64,000 nucleotides of DNA from Taishania sp037189645 (GTDB taxonomy: Bacteria; Bacteroidota; Bacteroidia; Flavobacteriales_D; Crocinitomicaceae): the NCBI GenBank assembly GCA_037189645.1, contig JBBCIY010000001.1, positions 62,001 through 126,000 on the forward strand, in the 5' to 3' direction. The position numbers and the translations under genes were made by a program. Under the pieces are notes generated by a model. The model saw only the letters and a list, made by a program, of their open reading frames with translations. It did not search any database and had not been told where the DNA came from. Below, one piece after another: positions 7,694 to 16,396 of this stretch. Numbering within the stretch: the stretch's first letter is position 1; the number at the start of each line of letters is the position of its first letter.

Positions 7694-8924
7694 TATTTGT
7701 GTCAGAGCGATAACTTATTCAATTGACCTCAATGAGATTGTCAAACAATCCTATAAAAATAAAGTAAAGAAGGACATTGAAATCCTTAAATCTTCGTTTG
7801 AAAGTAAAGGGATCTTTGTAAGGACAATCCGGTTCAATATTTTACCGATCAGGCAGGATGAACGATTCGACAAGTTTTTATTTTTAAAACAGATAAAAGT
7901 CTTGTCGGAATTGTGTGAGCTGGCTCAAATTCGGTGGTTTAACATCGCGTTTGACTTAATTAATCTACCTAAAAAGGATGTCAGGATAATCACATCAATA
8001 GGGTATGATATTATCAATCGGTTCTCGAATTCCTTTATCAATTTTATCGTTGCAGATGGTGAACATGTAAATACGTTTGCTACAAAACAATGCGCGCAGT
8101 TAATTCTTGATATTTCACGATTATCTGAAAATGGCTATGACAATTTTAGAGTAGGAGTATCATTAAATCCGAAGGAAAATACCCCGTTTTTCCCGTTTTC
8201 GTATGGTCTGACAGATACAAGCTTTTCGGTTGCAGTGGAAACAGCACAACCAATCATTGATGTTTTGAGCAAAACAAAAGATGAAGATCTGGAAGAGAAA
8301 AGAAAAGCAATTAAACAGATCATAAGTGAAATGGCATTGCAAATTGATATGATTTCTAAGTCCGTTTCAGAGAACCACTCCATTCCCTACGGTGGACAAG
8401 ATCTTTCTTTAGCCCCCTTTCCCGACGACAAAATAAGCGTAATAGAAATATTGCACAAGCTGGGATTAGATGATATAGGGTCGAATGGGACGTTGTTTTT
8501 AACCGCTTACCTGACAGGTATCTTAAAAGATGTAATCAGAGAGAACGAAGTAAAAGCTGCGGGGTTTAACGGTGTAATGTATTCTCTTCTGGAAGATCAC
8601 CTGATGTGCGCTGCAAATGACAAAAAACATTTGACTATTGACAAAATAATTTCTTATTCAACGCTTTGTGGCTGTGGTTTAGACATGGTTCCTATTCCTG
8701 GAAATATCCTGATAGAAGAGCTGGCATCTATTATTTTGGATGTCGCGGCCATTGCTGTAAAACTGCAGAAGCCGTTAGGAGTTCGGGTGCTTCCGATTCC
8801 AAACAAAGAAGAAAACGAATTCACTTCTTTTGATATGGATTTTTTAACGAATACACGCATTTTAAAATTGAAGAATCTTTCTTTGAATTCAAACCTTTTT
8901 ACCGATAACCGATTTAATATTTAA
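7680..8924 (+). CDS. DUF711 (UPF0210) family protein
   Basis: A 414-residue DUF711 protein of unknown function. Family landmarks are in order: VRAITYSID at 8-16, FFPFSYG at 170-176, LAPFPDD at 244-250, NGTLFLTAYLTGILK at 269-283, and CGCGLDMVPIPGN at 330-342, then KPLGVRVLPIP at 364-374. Solved DUF711 structures resemble glycyl-radical enzymes such as pyruvate formate-lyase but lack the radical loop. The family normally accompanies an ACT-domain protein; here it sits inside a nucleotidyltransferase-LicD operon. The start is either 7680 or the ATG at 7686; both overlap the previous gene. Confidence 0.8.
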   Translation: MTMNNICVRAITYSIDLNEIVKQSYKNKVKKDIEILKSSFESKGIFVRTIRFNILPIRQDERFDKFLFLKQIKVLSELCELAQIRWFNIAFDLINLPKKDVRIITSIGYDIINRFSNSFINFIVADGEHVNTFATKQCAQLILDISRLSENGYDNFRVGVSLNPKENTPFFPFSYGLTDTSFSVAVETAQPIIDVLSKTKDEDLEEKRKAIKQIISEMALQIDMISKSVSENHSIPYGGQDLSLAPFPDDKISVIEILHKLGLDDIGSNGTLFLTAYLTGILKDVIRENEVKAAGFNGVMYSLLEDHLMCAANDKKHLTIDKIISYSTLCGCGLDMVPIPGNILIEELASIILDVAAIAVKLQKPLGVRVLPIPNKEENEFTSFDMDFLTNTRILKLKNLSLNSNLFTDNRFNI

Positions 8925-8971
8925 GGGACAGGATCAGGATCTTGAAATTGTAACAAATAAATTATGGATGG

Positions 8972-10000
8972 ATGGAACTTAAAAATGAGAACATAAAGAT
9001 TTTTCATGATAAATTGTTGATTTTATTAGCCGAATTTGATTCCTTCTGTAAAGAGATCAATGTGACCTATTGGATTGATGGAGGAACATTTATAGGAGCA
9101 GTCCGGCATAAAGGTTTCATTCCCTGGGACGATGATCTGGATGTGTGTGTGCATCTTTCCGATATGCCAGGACTATTGGGGCATATTCAACGTTTTTGCG
9201 ATACGACAGATAACCGGCTACTCTTTTATCATAATAAAAATCATTTTCATATTAGTGAATATTATGGTGATACAGAGTATTTGAAGGATGGTGCTTTTCC
9301 TATCCGGATGGATATTTCCCCAATGAAATATATTATCAATACGGAAGAGAATCTTAAAACAGACAAAAGCTATACCCAATTATTACAGCTTTACACCTAT
9401 GGTAAGTGCAAAAATGAAGACTGGATTACCAAAGAACATTATGAGTTGTATTATCCGGTAAATCGCAGCTATTCACAAAGAAAGAACAAACTTATAGCTG
9501 ATTATTACGGATTCATTAATCATCAGAAACAGCTCATTGATGAGCAGGGCATTTCAGATTTCCAGGTGGGGTATATTTTTGAAGACATTCATGTCAAGAG
9601 AGTCAGGGAAAATTTTGATTCAAAAATGGTATTTCCGCTGAAGACAATTTTGTTTGAAGGTGTACCTTATCCATGTCCTAATTCAACCGATTATCTTCAG
9701 ACTTTATATGGTGATTTCATGCAGCTGCCACCTGTCGAATTACAGGTTTATACGCAAAGGATGTTGACTAAATCTAAATTCAAATCAAAACAAAGGCTGG
9801 AGCAATTTGTGATCGACATGAATGAGATGGCTAAATTCAACTTTGCCTTGGGGTATAAAAACAGGAAAAAAATCAGGAAATTTTTTAAGCCAATTGGTTT
9901 TTTCAGGCTCTTTTTCAGGTATTTGTTTTCGTTTAAATTTACCGAAATGACTTGCCTTGTCCGATTCAGTTACCTGCAGGCAAAGTCAGGGAAACTATAA
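8972..10000 (+). CDS. LicD family phosphotransferase-like protein
   Basis: A 342-residue LicD/fukutin-type protein. YWIDGGTFIGAVRHKGFIPW at 33-52 followed by DDDLDV is the family core, with the acidic metal-binding cluster Asp53-55 and Asp57. LicD enzymes move phosphocholine from CDP-choline onto teichoic acid or LPS; other family members move other phospho-groups. At 342 residues it is longer than the ~270 of classic LicD. It closes the operon, 47 bases after DUF711, followed at once by a strong terminator. With two upstream nucleotidyltransferases it is the expected last step of the cassette. Confidence 0.85.
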   Translation: MELKNENIKIFHDKLLILLAEFDSFCKEINVTYWIDGGTFIGAVRHKGFIPWDDDLDVCVHLSDMPGLLGHIQRFCDTTDNRLLFYHNKNHFHISEYYGDTEYLKDGAFPIRMDISPMKYIINTEENLKTDKSYTQLLQLYTYGKCKNEDWITKEHYELYYPVNRSYSQRKNKLIADYYGFINHQKQLIDEQGISDFQVGYIFEDIHVKRVRENFDSKMVFPLKTILFEGVPYPCPNSTDYLQTLYGDFMQLPPVELQVYTQRMLTKSKFKSKQRLEQFVIDMNEMAKFNFALGYKNRKKIRKFFKPIGFFRLFFRYLFSFKFTEMTCLVRFSYLQAKSGKL

Positions 10001-10033
10001 AAAAAGCCGATTCTCAAGTAGAATCGGCTTTTT
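10001..10033. terminator. Bidirectional terminator
   Basis: A perfect 14-base inverted repeat (10001-10014 and 10020-10033) with a five-base loop. It has A5 on the left and T-run on the right, so it can end transcription on both strands. It starts directly after the LicD stop and lies 19 bases before the stop of the convergent T9SS cargo gene. Confidence 0.9.
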
Positions 10034-10051
10034 TTATAATTATTGGTTGTA

Positions 10052-13000
10052 TTACCTCAATACATTGACATGCCCGGTATACGTTTTCCTGAAATCTTTG
10101 TGCGGTTGCTTGACCGACATTTTCCAGGTGTATGTGCCGCTCTGAACCGCCTTCCCGTTGTGTGTTCCGTCCCATCCGACAGAATAATCATGAGATTCAA
10201 AGATCAGCTCTCCCCATCGGTTGAACAGCTGGAATTCAAAGTCAAATCTGTCGATTCCGTTTGCATAGATTCTTAATGTTTGATTGAACTCGTCACCATC
10301 CGGCGTAAATGTATTCGGGATATAGATCATAATGTCATCCAGGACAACCAGTTCTTTACATAAGGTATCCGAGCAACCGTAGTCATTCGTCGCGTAAAGG
10401 CAGACTTCATACCTTGCCGTATCAGGCAAAAATTCATGTGTGAAGCTGCTTTCGCTTGTCGAATAAAAATATCCTGTGGTCATATCGGAAATCTCCCAGT
10501 AATAGCTGGTCGCATTGGAAGAATAGTTATTCAGGTCTACCTCAGATTCGAAAATGGTCGGATCAACAGGATTGAATCCGAAATCGGCTACGGGGGATTC
10601 CTGGGAATGAATGGAAACAGAAGCAGTCGACACACATCCGTCAGTATTGGTTACCGTTAGCTGGTAGACCCCGGCACATAAGTCTGTAAAGATTCCGTTG
10701 GCGTTGGTCGTTCCGTTTAACGCATAGCTTACTCCTGTTGCGGACGTTGCAACAATTGAACCCGTACATTCACCTGAACATCCGTTGTGAGTGACATCAA
10801 TTGCATCAATATTGATCTGGCTTCCGGAACTGATCGTGATTGTTTCTGTTACAGAACATCCGTTTGCATCCGTTACAACCAATGTATAAGCGCCCGGGCA
10901 AAGAGAAGATTCACTTCCGTTTGTATTGACTGTCCCGTTCAGTGTCACCGTAAGCGGAGCAACTCCTCCTTGTGTCTGCCAGCTGATGCTTCCGTTGCAG
11001 GTTCCGTTACAGGATTCATCTGTAGAAGTATAGGCAAGCGATAATTCGGTTGGTTCTGTAATAATGACAGCCTGGGTATAAGCACAGCCGGAAGGATCCG
11101 TCACTTCTACCACATAGTTCCCAGGTTCAAGGCCGGTAAATATCCCGGTTGTATTCGTTGCAACAAGATGTCCTCCGTCTGTTACCGTATAGGTCAGCGG
11201 AGCGGTTCCGGTTGCCTGGACAGTGACCGTCCCGTCGTTCATGCCAAAACACGTGACATCAGTCGAATGAAGAGATGTAAATGAAGGTCCGGAAGTCGTT
11301 GCCAGGTTTACCGATAGTGTGTTGGAGCATATTCCGCTTCCGTCCACTACTTCAATGGTATGGTTTCCTGCCGGAAGGTTGGCGAATACATTTGAAGCTC
11401 CTGGTGTGCCGCCATTGATACTGTACAGGTAATTTCCATCACCTCCTGAAGCGCTGACTTCAATGCTTCCGTTTGCCTGGTTACAGTCAGGGGCGGTCGA
11501 GTTGACTACCTGCAATGAGATGTTTCCGGCGGTGATCGTTACTGCCGGGCTTGTCGCAGAGCATCCTTCAGTTGTGGTAACTGTTACTGTTAAGCCTGTC
11601 TGGGCAGTTGCAGTGATGGTTTGAGTACTTTCTCCCGTAGACCAGGAATAGCTTGCATAACCGGCGCCTGCGTCCAATGTTACACCCGAAGTGTTGCAAT
11701 AGCTCAGGTCACCACTGATGGATGGTGTAGGTAATGCGAACACACTTACCGAAACGGTATGTGTTCCTGCGCAGTTTCCTGCACCTGCTGTGTATTCAAC
11801 AGAATAAGTAGCTCCTCCTGTTCCGTTCGTGATAACACCGGTTGACGGGTTTATTGTTGCCCCGTCGCCCGGAGCAGGTGAGAAGCTGAATACACCTCCG
11901 GGAGTTGCGATGTTGGTTGGTGAATGCGTACTTCCCGCGCAGAAATCGGCGAAGGTAAAGGAAGCATCTGCCTGGGCATTGACGGTCACTGTGATCTGGT
12001 GGATTGCAAAACAATCCGGATCATTAGGATCTTCAGCTCTTACCCAATATGTTCCTGGTGTCGATACAGTTGTGGAAATCGGGTTCGCATCATTCTGGGC
12101 ATCTGCTTGTGAAGCATGATAAGTGAATGTAGCTGCCTCAGAAGATGGGTTGATCGCGTCTGATAAAGTTACTGTGCCGGGAGCACAGACACTCAACGGA
12201 CCAACTGTGATTGCAGGAGGAATACATCCTCCGCATGCGTCAACTGTAATAGCCACTGTTTCCGTATGGGTAGCACAGCCAGGAACGCCATTTGAGATCG
12301 TCAGTTCATAATTGGTTGAATTCGAAGGGCAGGCCTGGGTATTGACCGAGTTAGGATCCGATAATCCGTTTGTTGGCGACCAGGAAGCGGTAACAGGATT
12401 GTGGATCGGAGGATCATCAAACGTAATGCTCCATCCCGAGAAAACCCCGGCTCCAAACGTAATACCTGCAGGCGCTTCTATCTCAATCGACCATACTCCA
12501 TTGGGATCACATCCCGCAAGGTTGTCAAACGGCTGATTGGGATTATACGTTCCGCTGTAAGGCTGGCTGACACTTCCGATATTTGTTGCCCCACCCATGA
12601 CAAAACAGACATTCTGCATTCCTCCGGTCTGAGTGGAAGGTTGTAATGTTCCCTGAGGGATCAGGATAATTTCCCCGCATCCTCCCGGAGCTACCAGCTT
12701 GAATTCAAAATCAGCAACTGTTACAGAAGAAGGAAAACCAAACGAGAAATAATTGAACTGGTTGATACAGACCTGGGTGATCATTCCCGGTGTCAATGCA
12801 TTGACATTGATCCCCTGGACATTGACATTCACGGATGCTCCGATGCTTCCCACTCCTGCGCCGCTGACGTTTTCCAGCTGGTTGTTTGCATATGTTTCGA
12901 TCCCTCCCGGATCAATTACCTGGATAGCCGTTCCTGTAATATCAGCGCAATCACCGATACAGACAGTAGCAGGGCTGGCAGTTACATCGACTTCATACAC

Positions 13001-13843
13001 GGGATCCAATACCACAACCGTTATATTTGCAGTACATTCTTCACCTGTCCCTGTTGTAATGGTTACTGAATAGGTTGTTGTCTGTGTAGGAGAAACAGCA
13101 TTGGGATTGATTCCTCCCGAACTTCCTACTCCGTAAGTGTGGTAGTAATCATCTCCGGGATTTCCCCAGACTACTTCAGCATTTACGTCATTCTGAACAA
13201 TCTGTACGTTGTCAATTCCCCAATGGTCATACTGTGCGCCTGAATCAGCAGTCTGGTGCCAGCGAAACATCGTGCTGCTGGTGATCGCCGCAGCCGGAAT
13301 CTGGAAACACCAGTTATTCCAGCTGGTATATGGAGTATTGTAGCCACCGTCCGGGTCAAAATACTGAATGGTTGTCCAGGTAGTTCCTCCGTTCGTTGAA
13401 TATTGAAAATAAACACCCTCATCCGGCTCGTCAGGACCTTCACACGGTGCTGCGTTCCCTTGTGTGGAAAATAACAGGTCGAAACAGATTGTCACCCCTG
13501 CCGTTGCAGTAGAGAGGTTAAACGGAGCGGAGGTCAGCGTTCTCGGAACACTGGTATTGTTATCCATCCATGCATGGGGCGTTCCGTCGACACCTCCCGG
13601 GGAACACGGGTTTGAAAAGCTCGTAGCTCCGGGAGTACCGCTCCATCCGGGTCCGAATCCCGAATTGAAGTTTTCACTCAGTACAACCGTTCCTGCACCG
13701 ATACCAAATGCTGTCAGTGTAGAACTTTGTCCGCAATAAATTTGTGAAGGATTTGCCGATGCATTGATCTCGCACTGGCTGAAACCTGTCGCTCTGATAC
13801 CTAAACTGACAACAGATAGAATAAGGAATTTGTTAATTTTCAT
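10052..13843 (-). CDS. T9SS type B secreted protein with SprB repeats
   Basis: A 1263-residue secreted protein. A signal peptide covers about residues 1-22 (ends GFSQC). Next comes a reelin-like beta domain (ENFNSGFGPGW... YFQYSTNGGTTW). A region with a Gly/Asn-rich beta sandwich like the proprotein-convertase P domain follows. Several SprB-type repeats lie in the middle, such as DCNQANGSIEVSASGGDGNY. The last ~90 residues, from IYIPNTFTPDGDEFN to the end, are the gliding-motility-associated C-terminal domain that directs export by the type IX system. It is probably a surface adhesin or matrix protein. Many cysteines occur in the repeats. Product class is firm, ligand unknown. Confidence 0.9.
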   Translation of the reverse strand: MKINKFLILSVVSLGIRATGFSQCEINASANPSQIYCGQSSTLTAFGIGAGTVVLSENFNSGFGPGWSGTPGATSFSNPCSPGGVDGTPHAWMDNNTSVPRTLTSAPFNLSTATAGVTICFDLLFSTQGNAAPCEGPDEPDEGVYFQYSTNGGTTWTTIQYFDPDGGYNTPYTSWNNWCFQIPAAAITSSTMFRWHQTADSGAQYDHWGIDNVQIVQNDVNAEVVWGNPGDDYYHTYGVGSSGGINPNAVSPTQTTTYSVTITTGTGEECTANITVVVLDPVYEVDVTASPATVCIGDCADITGTAIQVIDPGGIETYANNQLENVSGAGVGSIGASVNVNVQGINVNALTPGMITQVCINQFNYFSFGFPSSVTVADFEFKLVAPGGCGEIILIPQGTLQPSTQTGGMQNVCFVMGGATNIGSVSQPYSGTYNPNQPFDNLAGCDPNGVWSIEIEAPAGITFGAGVFSGWSITFDDPPIHNPVTASWSPTNGLSDPNSVNTQACPSNSTNYELTISNGVPGCATHTETVAITVDACGGCIPPAITVGPLSVCAPGTVTLSDAINPSSEAATFTYHASQADAQNDANPISTTVSTPGTYWVRAEDPNDPDCFAIHQITVTVNAQADASFTFADFCAGSTHSPTNIATPGGVFSFSPAPGDGATINPSTGVITNGTGGATYSVEYTAGAGNCAGTHTVSVSVFALPTPSISGDLSYCNTSGVTLDAGAGYASYSWSTGESTQTITATAQTGLTVTVTTTEGCSATSPAVTITAGNISLQVVNSTAPDCNQANGSIEVSASGGDGNYLYSINGGTPGASNVFANLPAGNHTIEVVDGSGICSNTLSVNLATTSGPSFTSLHSTDVTCFGMNDGTVTVQATGTAPLTYTVTDGGHLVATNTTGIFTGLEPGNYVVEVTDPSGCAYTQAVIITEPTELSLAYTSTDESCNGTCNGSISWQTQGGVAPLTVTLNGTVNTNGSESSLCPGAYTLVVTDANGCSVTETITISSGSQINIDAIDVTHNGCSGECTGSIVATSATGVSYALNGTTNANGIFTDLCAGVYQLTVTNTDGCVSTASVSIHSQESPVADFGFNPVDPTIFESEVDLNNYSSNATSYYWEISDMTTGYFYSTSESSFTHEFLPDTARYEVCLYATNDYGCSDTLCKELVVLDDIMIYIPNTFTPDGDEFNQTLRIYANGIDRFDFEFQLFNRWGELIFESHDYSVGWDGTHNGKAVQSGTYTWKMSVKQPHKDFRKTYTGHVNVLR

Positions 13844-14158
13844 TTTTTAGATAGCTCTAAGATTGATAATTTTTATGATCACCCGGAGATTTGAAAACGG
13901 CTCTGTGATAGTCGGTTCTGCTGGCTTTTTGCCGGTTTCGATCCAATCCGGTGGATCCAGTAAGAGTTAAGCGTATTTTCATAATAATTGAGTGATAATA
14001 ACACGCAATATTAACGGTTTTGTATCGGAAAAGGATGCTTCCGGATTTTGATTTTAACAGATTTACACGGTACGATTAAAAATTGAACAATTATTAATCA
14101 GGATTCTTATGGCATAGCATGATTTTTGCTAGTTTTGCCGGCAAAGAATTGTAAATAA
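13844..14158. other. Divergent intergenic region
   Basis: A 315-base gap between the starts of two divergent genes. Apart from a -7-like element at 14130-14137 I see only short hairpins (for example GATCC/GGATC near 13950). No small gene, tRNA or convincing minus-strand -7 element is visible. Confidence 0.5.
14130..14137 (+). promoter_or_regulatory. -7 element for ABC permease
   Basis: TAGTTTTG fits the Bacteroidota TAnnTTTG consensus, 21 bases before the permease ATG. I see no good TTG at the -33 spacing, so confidence is moderate. Confidence 0.5.
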
Positions 14159-14983
14159 ATGTCTAAGACTGTAATAAGGGCAGGGAAAAGATCGGTGCTG
14201 CCGGATGTAAAGGAGTTGATCCGGTATAAGGATCTGTTCCTGACGCTATCCTGGAGGGATTTTAAAGTGCGTTATGCACAGACGACCATAGGCCTGTTTT
14301 GGGCCCTGTTGCAGCCGATCGTGACAATCGCCATCTTGTCAATGGTTTTCGGTAAGTTCGTAGGAGTTGAGACACCTGTTCCTCATTTGCTGTATACAGT
14401 TGCCGGGATGAGCATATGGACCTATTTTTCGTATGTGTTAACGAATTCGGGAAACTCCATCATTACCAGCCAGGGGATGGTTAAGAAAATTTATTTTCCG
14501 CGCCTGATCATTCCTCTGTCAAAAGCGGTAGTAGGTCTGATCGACTTTGGAATCACGGCATTGATACTGATTGTTCTGATGATCTATTACCAGGTTGCAC
14601 CATCATCCAACCTGTGGCTGGCACCGGTCTTTGTCCTGGTGGGGATCATTGCTGCATTGGGGGCAGGCATCTGGCTGAGTGCACTGACAGTCCGCTTCAG
14701 GGATTTTCAGCACGTTGTCCCTTTTATCGTGCAGATAGGATTGTACGTTACCCCTGTTGCATACCCGGCAGAATTTGCCACTCAACACCTCCCGAAATGG
14801 GCGGCTACAATCTACTTTTTAAATCCGATGACAGGAGTGATCCAGGGATTCAGATGGTCGTTGTTCGGAGGCGCTCCTCCTCACGGGTTGTTTTGGGTTT
14901 CCATTGCGATGGTACTGATTTTATTCATTTCCGGGCTCTTCTATTTTCGCCGGGTGGAAGATGAAATGGCAGATTACGTCTAG
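14159..14983 (+). CDS. ABC-2 polysaccharide export permease (Wzm-like)
   Basis: A 274-residue permease of the ABC-2/Wzm type. The amphipathic N-terminus (RYKDLFLTLSWRDFKVRY) and the QTTIGLFWALLQPIV start of helix 1 are typical, followed by about six transmembrane helices. It exports O-antigen or capsule chains across the inner membrane together with a Wzt ATPase. No ATPase gene is adjacent; the only Wzt-like protein in the window is at 53479-54672. A -7 element precedes it, and a small unknown gene starts at the very next base after its stop. Confidence 0.85.
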   Translation: MSKTVIRAGKRSVLPDVKELIRYKDLFLTLSWRDFKVRYAQTTIGLFWALLQPIVTIAILSMVFGKFVGVETPVPHLLYTVAGMSIWTYFSYVLTNSGNSIITSQGMVKKIYFPRLIIPLSKAVVGLIDFGITALILIVLMIYYQVAPSSNLWLAPVFVLVGIIAALGAGIWLSALTVRFRDFQHVVPFIVQIGLYVTPVAYPAEFATQHLPKWAATIYFLNPMTGVIQGFRWSLFGGAPPHGLFWVSIAMVLILFISGLFYFRRVEDEMADYV

Positions 14984-15409
14984 ATGATGCTGGTCAGCTG
15001 GGAAGGATATTACTGTTATTCGCCGGAATTTGATGAGAACGAAAAATTCGGGTTTGCCATGGAAGTGCAGTTCAAGGAAGGGAGCTTCACGGGGGAGTTT
15101 ACCGAGGCGGAATTCACGGAGTTGACAGGAAAGAAAGGAACGGTAAAAGGATTTATTGATCACCAGCACATTAGTTTTGTTAAAAAGTTTCCATTTAAAT
15201 ACGACGAATTGGAAGACGGATCAATTCTTATCGATGAAAGCATGGAAGGGCACGAGGTTGTTTATGACGGCTGGTTTAATCCTGAAAAAGGGACCTGGCA
15301 AGGGGAGTGGGAGATCCTTGTAGAAGAGATAAAAGTAAGGGAAGGGGAATATGAACTGGTTTTTGACCGGGGGTGCTGGCAGATGAGACGAGTGACGAAA
15401 ACAGATTGA
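14984..15409 (+). CDS. Hypothetical beta-rich protein
   Basis: A 141-residue acidic protein with no signal peptide or membrane segment. It looks all-beta, with alternating hydrophobic residues and repeated aromatic-glycine turns (WEGYYCYSP, GFIDHQHISFVKKFPF, GWFNPEKGTWQGEW). A small lipocalin-like or fatty-acid-binding-like barrel is possible but unproven. Its ATG directly follows the permease stop, so it is probably co-transcribed. I do not recognise a named family, and nothing ties it to export except position. Confidence 0.65.
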   Translation: MMLVSWEGYYCYSPEFDENEKFGFAMEVQFKEGSFTGEFTEAEFTELTGKKGTVKGFIDHQHISFVKKFPFKYDELEDGSILIDESMEGHEVVYDGWFNPEKGTWQGEWEILVEEIKVREGEYELVFDRGCWQMRRVTKTD

Positions 15410-15542
15410 ATGGGTTGATAATGAACGCGAAAAACACTGTTTGCTGCAACATTTATTTTTCGGATATGGAAAGCATTTGAAAGAAAAGTGAAAAATGAAA
15501 TAAAAAAACAGGGGAAATTGAAGTGTTCTAAGTTAAAATGAT

Positions 15543-15550
15543 TACATTTG
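15543..15550 (+). promoter_or_regulatory. Promoter of DUF177-rpmF-plsX-fabH unit
   Basis: TACATTTG matches the -7 consensus exactly, and a TTG about 20 bases upstream can serve as -33. Transcription would start near 15556, which places the ATG at 15538 upstream of the mRNA and favours the GTG at 15571 as the real start of the DUF177 gene. Confidence 0.7.
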
Positions 15551-15570
15551 CCGTCCAATTTTCTGATAAA

Positions 15571-16155
15571 GTGGGGAAAAGTAAACGTGAATTTGTGATA
15601 CCTTTCATAGGCTTAAAGATAGGAAGTCACACATTTGAGTTTGATGTTTCTGATTCGTTCTTTGAAGATTTCGAGTATTCGATCATTCACAGCGGCAATG
15701 TGCACGTGGATCTGAACCTCGAAAAAAAAGAGACAATGATGATAGGGACCTTCTCTTGCGAAGGAGAGGTTTCTACAAATTGCGACCGGTGCAACGATCC
15801 GCTGAATGTTCCTGTAAGAGGTTCTTTTCAGCTGATATTTAAGCTGGGAACAGAAGAGTCAGATGATGAAACACTGATCGTTCTTCCTCCTGAGGCATAT
15901 GAATTAGATGCTGCGCCTCATCTGTATGAATTGATTACAGTTTCGTTACCTGTACGGATGATTCATGAAGAGGGAGAATGCAATGAAGAAATGGTTGAAG
16001 CATTGAATCAGTATCTTTTGAATCCGGAAGAAGAGGATGACGAAGAGGGCTGGGACGATGAAGATTCTGATGACGAAGATTGGGAAGAAGATACAGATGA
16101 AGACCCCGACGGAGATATAGATCCCCGGTGGTCTGCATTGAAGAATTTGAATTAA
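15571..16155 (+). CDS. DUF177 (YceD-like) protein
   Basis: A DUF177/YceD family protein of about 194 residues if started at the GTG at 15571. Relatives begin with a short KEFxIPFxGLKxG block, which here is KREFVIPFIGLKIG right after the GTG; the longer ATG start at 15538 would place 11 residues ahead of it, over a -7 promoter. Two cysteines in STNCDRC may bind a metal. The C-terminal ~40 residues are almost all Asp/Glu. YceD is conserved next to rpmF across bacteria and has been linked to 23S rRNA accumulation in plants and E. coli. First gene of the fatty-acid start operon. Confidence 0.8.
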   Translation: MGKSKREFVIPFIGLKIGSHTFEFDVSDSFFEDFEYSIIHSGNVHVDLNLEKKETMMIGTFSCEGEVSTNCDRCNDPLNVPVRGSFQLIFKLGTEESDDETLIVLPPEAYELDAAPHLYELITVSLPVRMIHEEGECNEEMVEALNQYLLNPEEEDDEEGWDDEDSDDEDWEEDTDEDPDGDIDPRWSALKNLN

Positions 16156-16177
16156 TTTTTTATATAAATAAAGTAAA

Positions 16178-16369
16178 ATGGCACATCCTAAACGTAGAGT
16201 TTCTACAACAAGAAGAGACAAAAGAAGAACACACTTCAAGGCAGTGGCTAACAACATCGCAACCTGCCCGACCACAGGTCAGCCACATTTGTTCCACCAT
16301 GCATACTGGCATGAGGGTAAATTGTATTACAAAGGAAAGGTAGTAGCAGAAAAAGAAGTAGCAGTTTAA
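16178..16369 (+). CDS. rpmF: 50S ribosomal protein L32
   Basis: A 63-residue L32 protein. It opens with AHPKRRVSTTRRDKRRTH, the invariant basic start of the family, and contains CPTTGQPHLFHHAY. Only one of the four zinc-ribbon cysteines of the C+ form is obvious, so this is a zinc-free (C-) type. It sits 22 bases after DUF177 and 27 bases before plsX, the usual bacterial order that links ribosome and membrane-lipid synthesis. Confidence 0.95.
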   Translation: MAHPKRRVSTTRRDKRRTHFKAVANNIATCPTTGQPHLFHHAYWHEGKLYYKGKVVAEKEVAV

Positions 16370-16396
16370 ATAGAACTGTTTTAAACATACTTCTTT

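Noticed and set aside
10787..13739. Several plus-strand frames of 60-106 codons opposite the T9SS gene
   Set aside because: They read the complement of the repeats and look alike because the repeats do; no start context.
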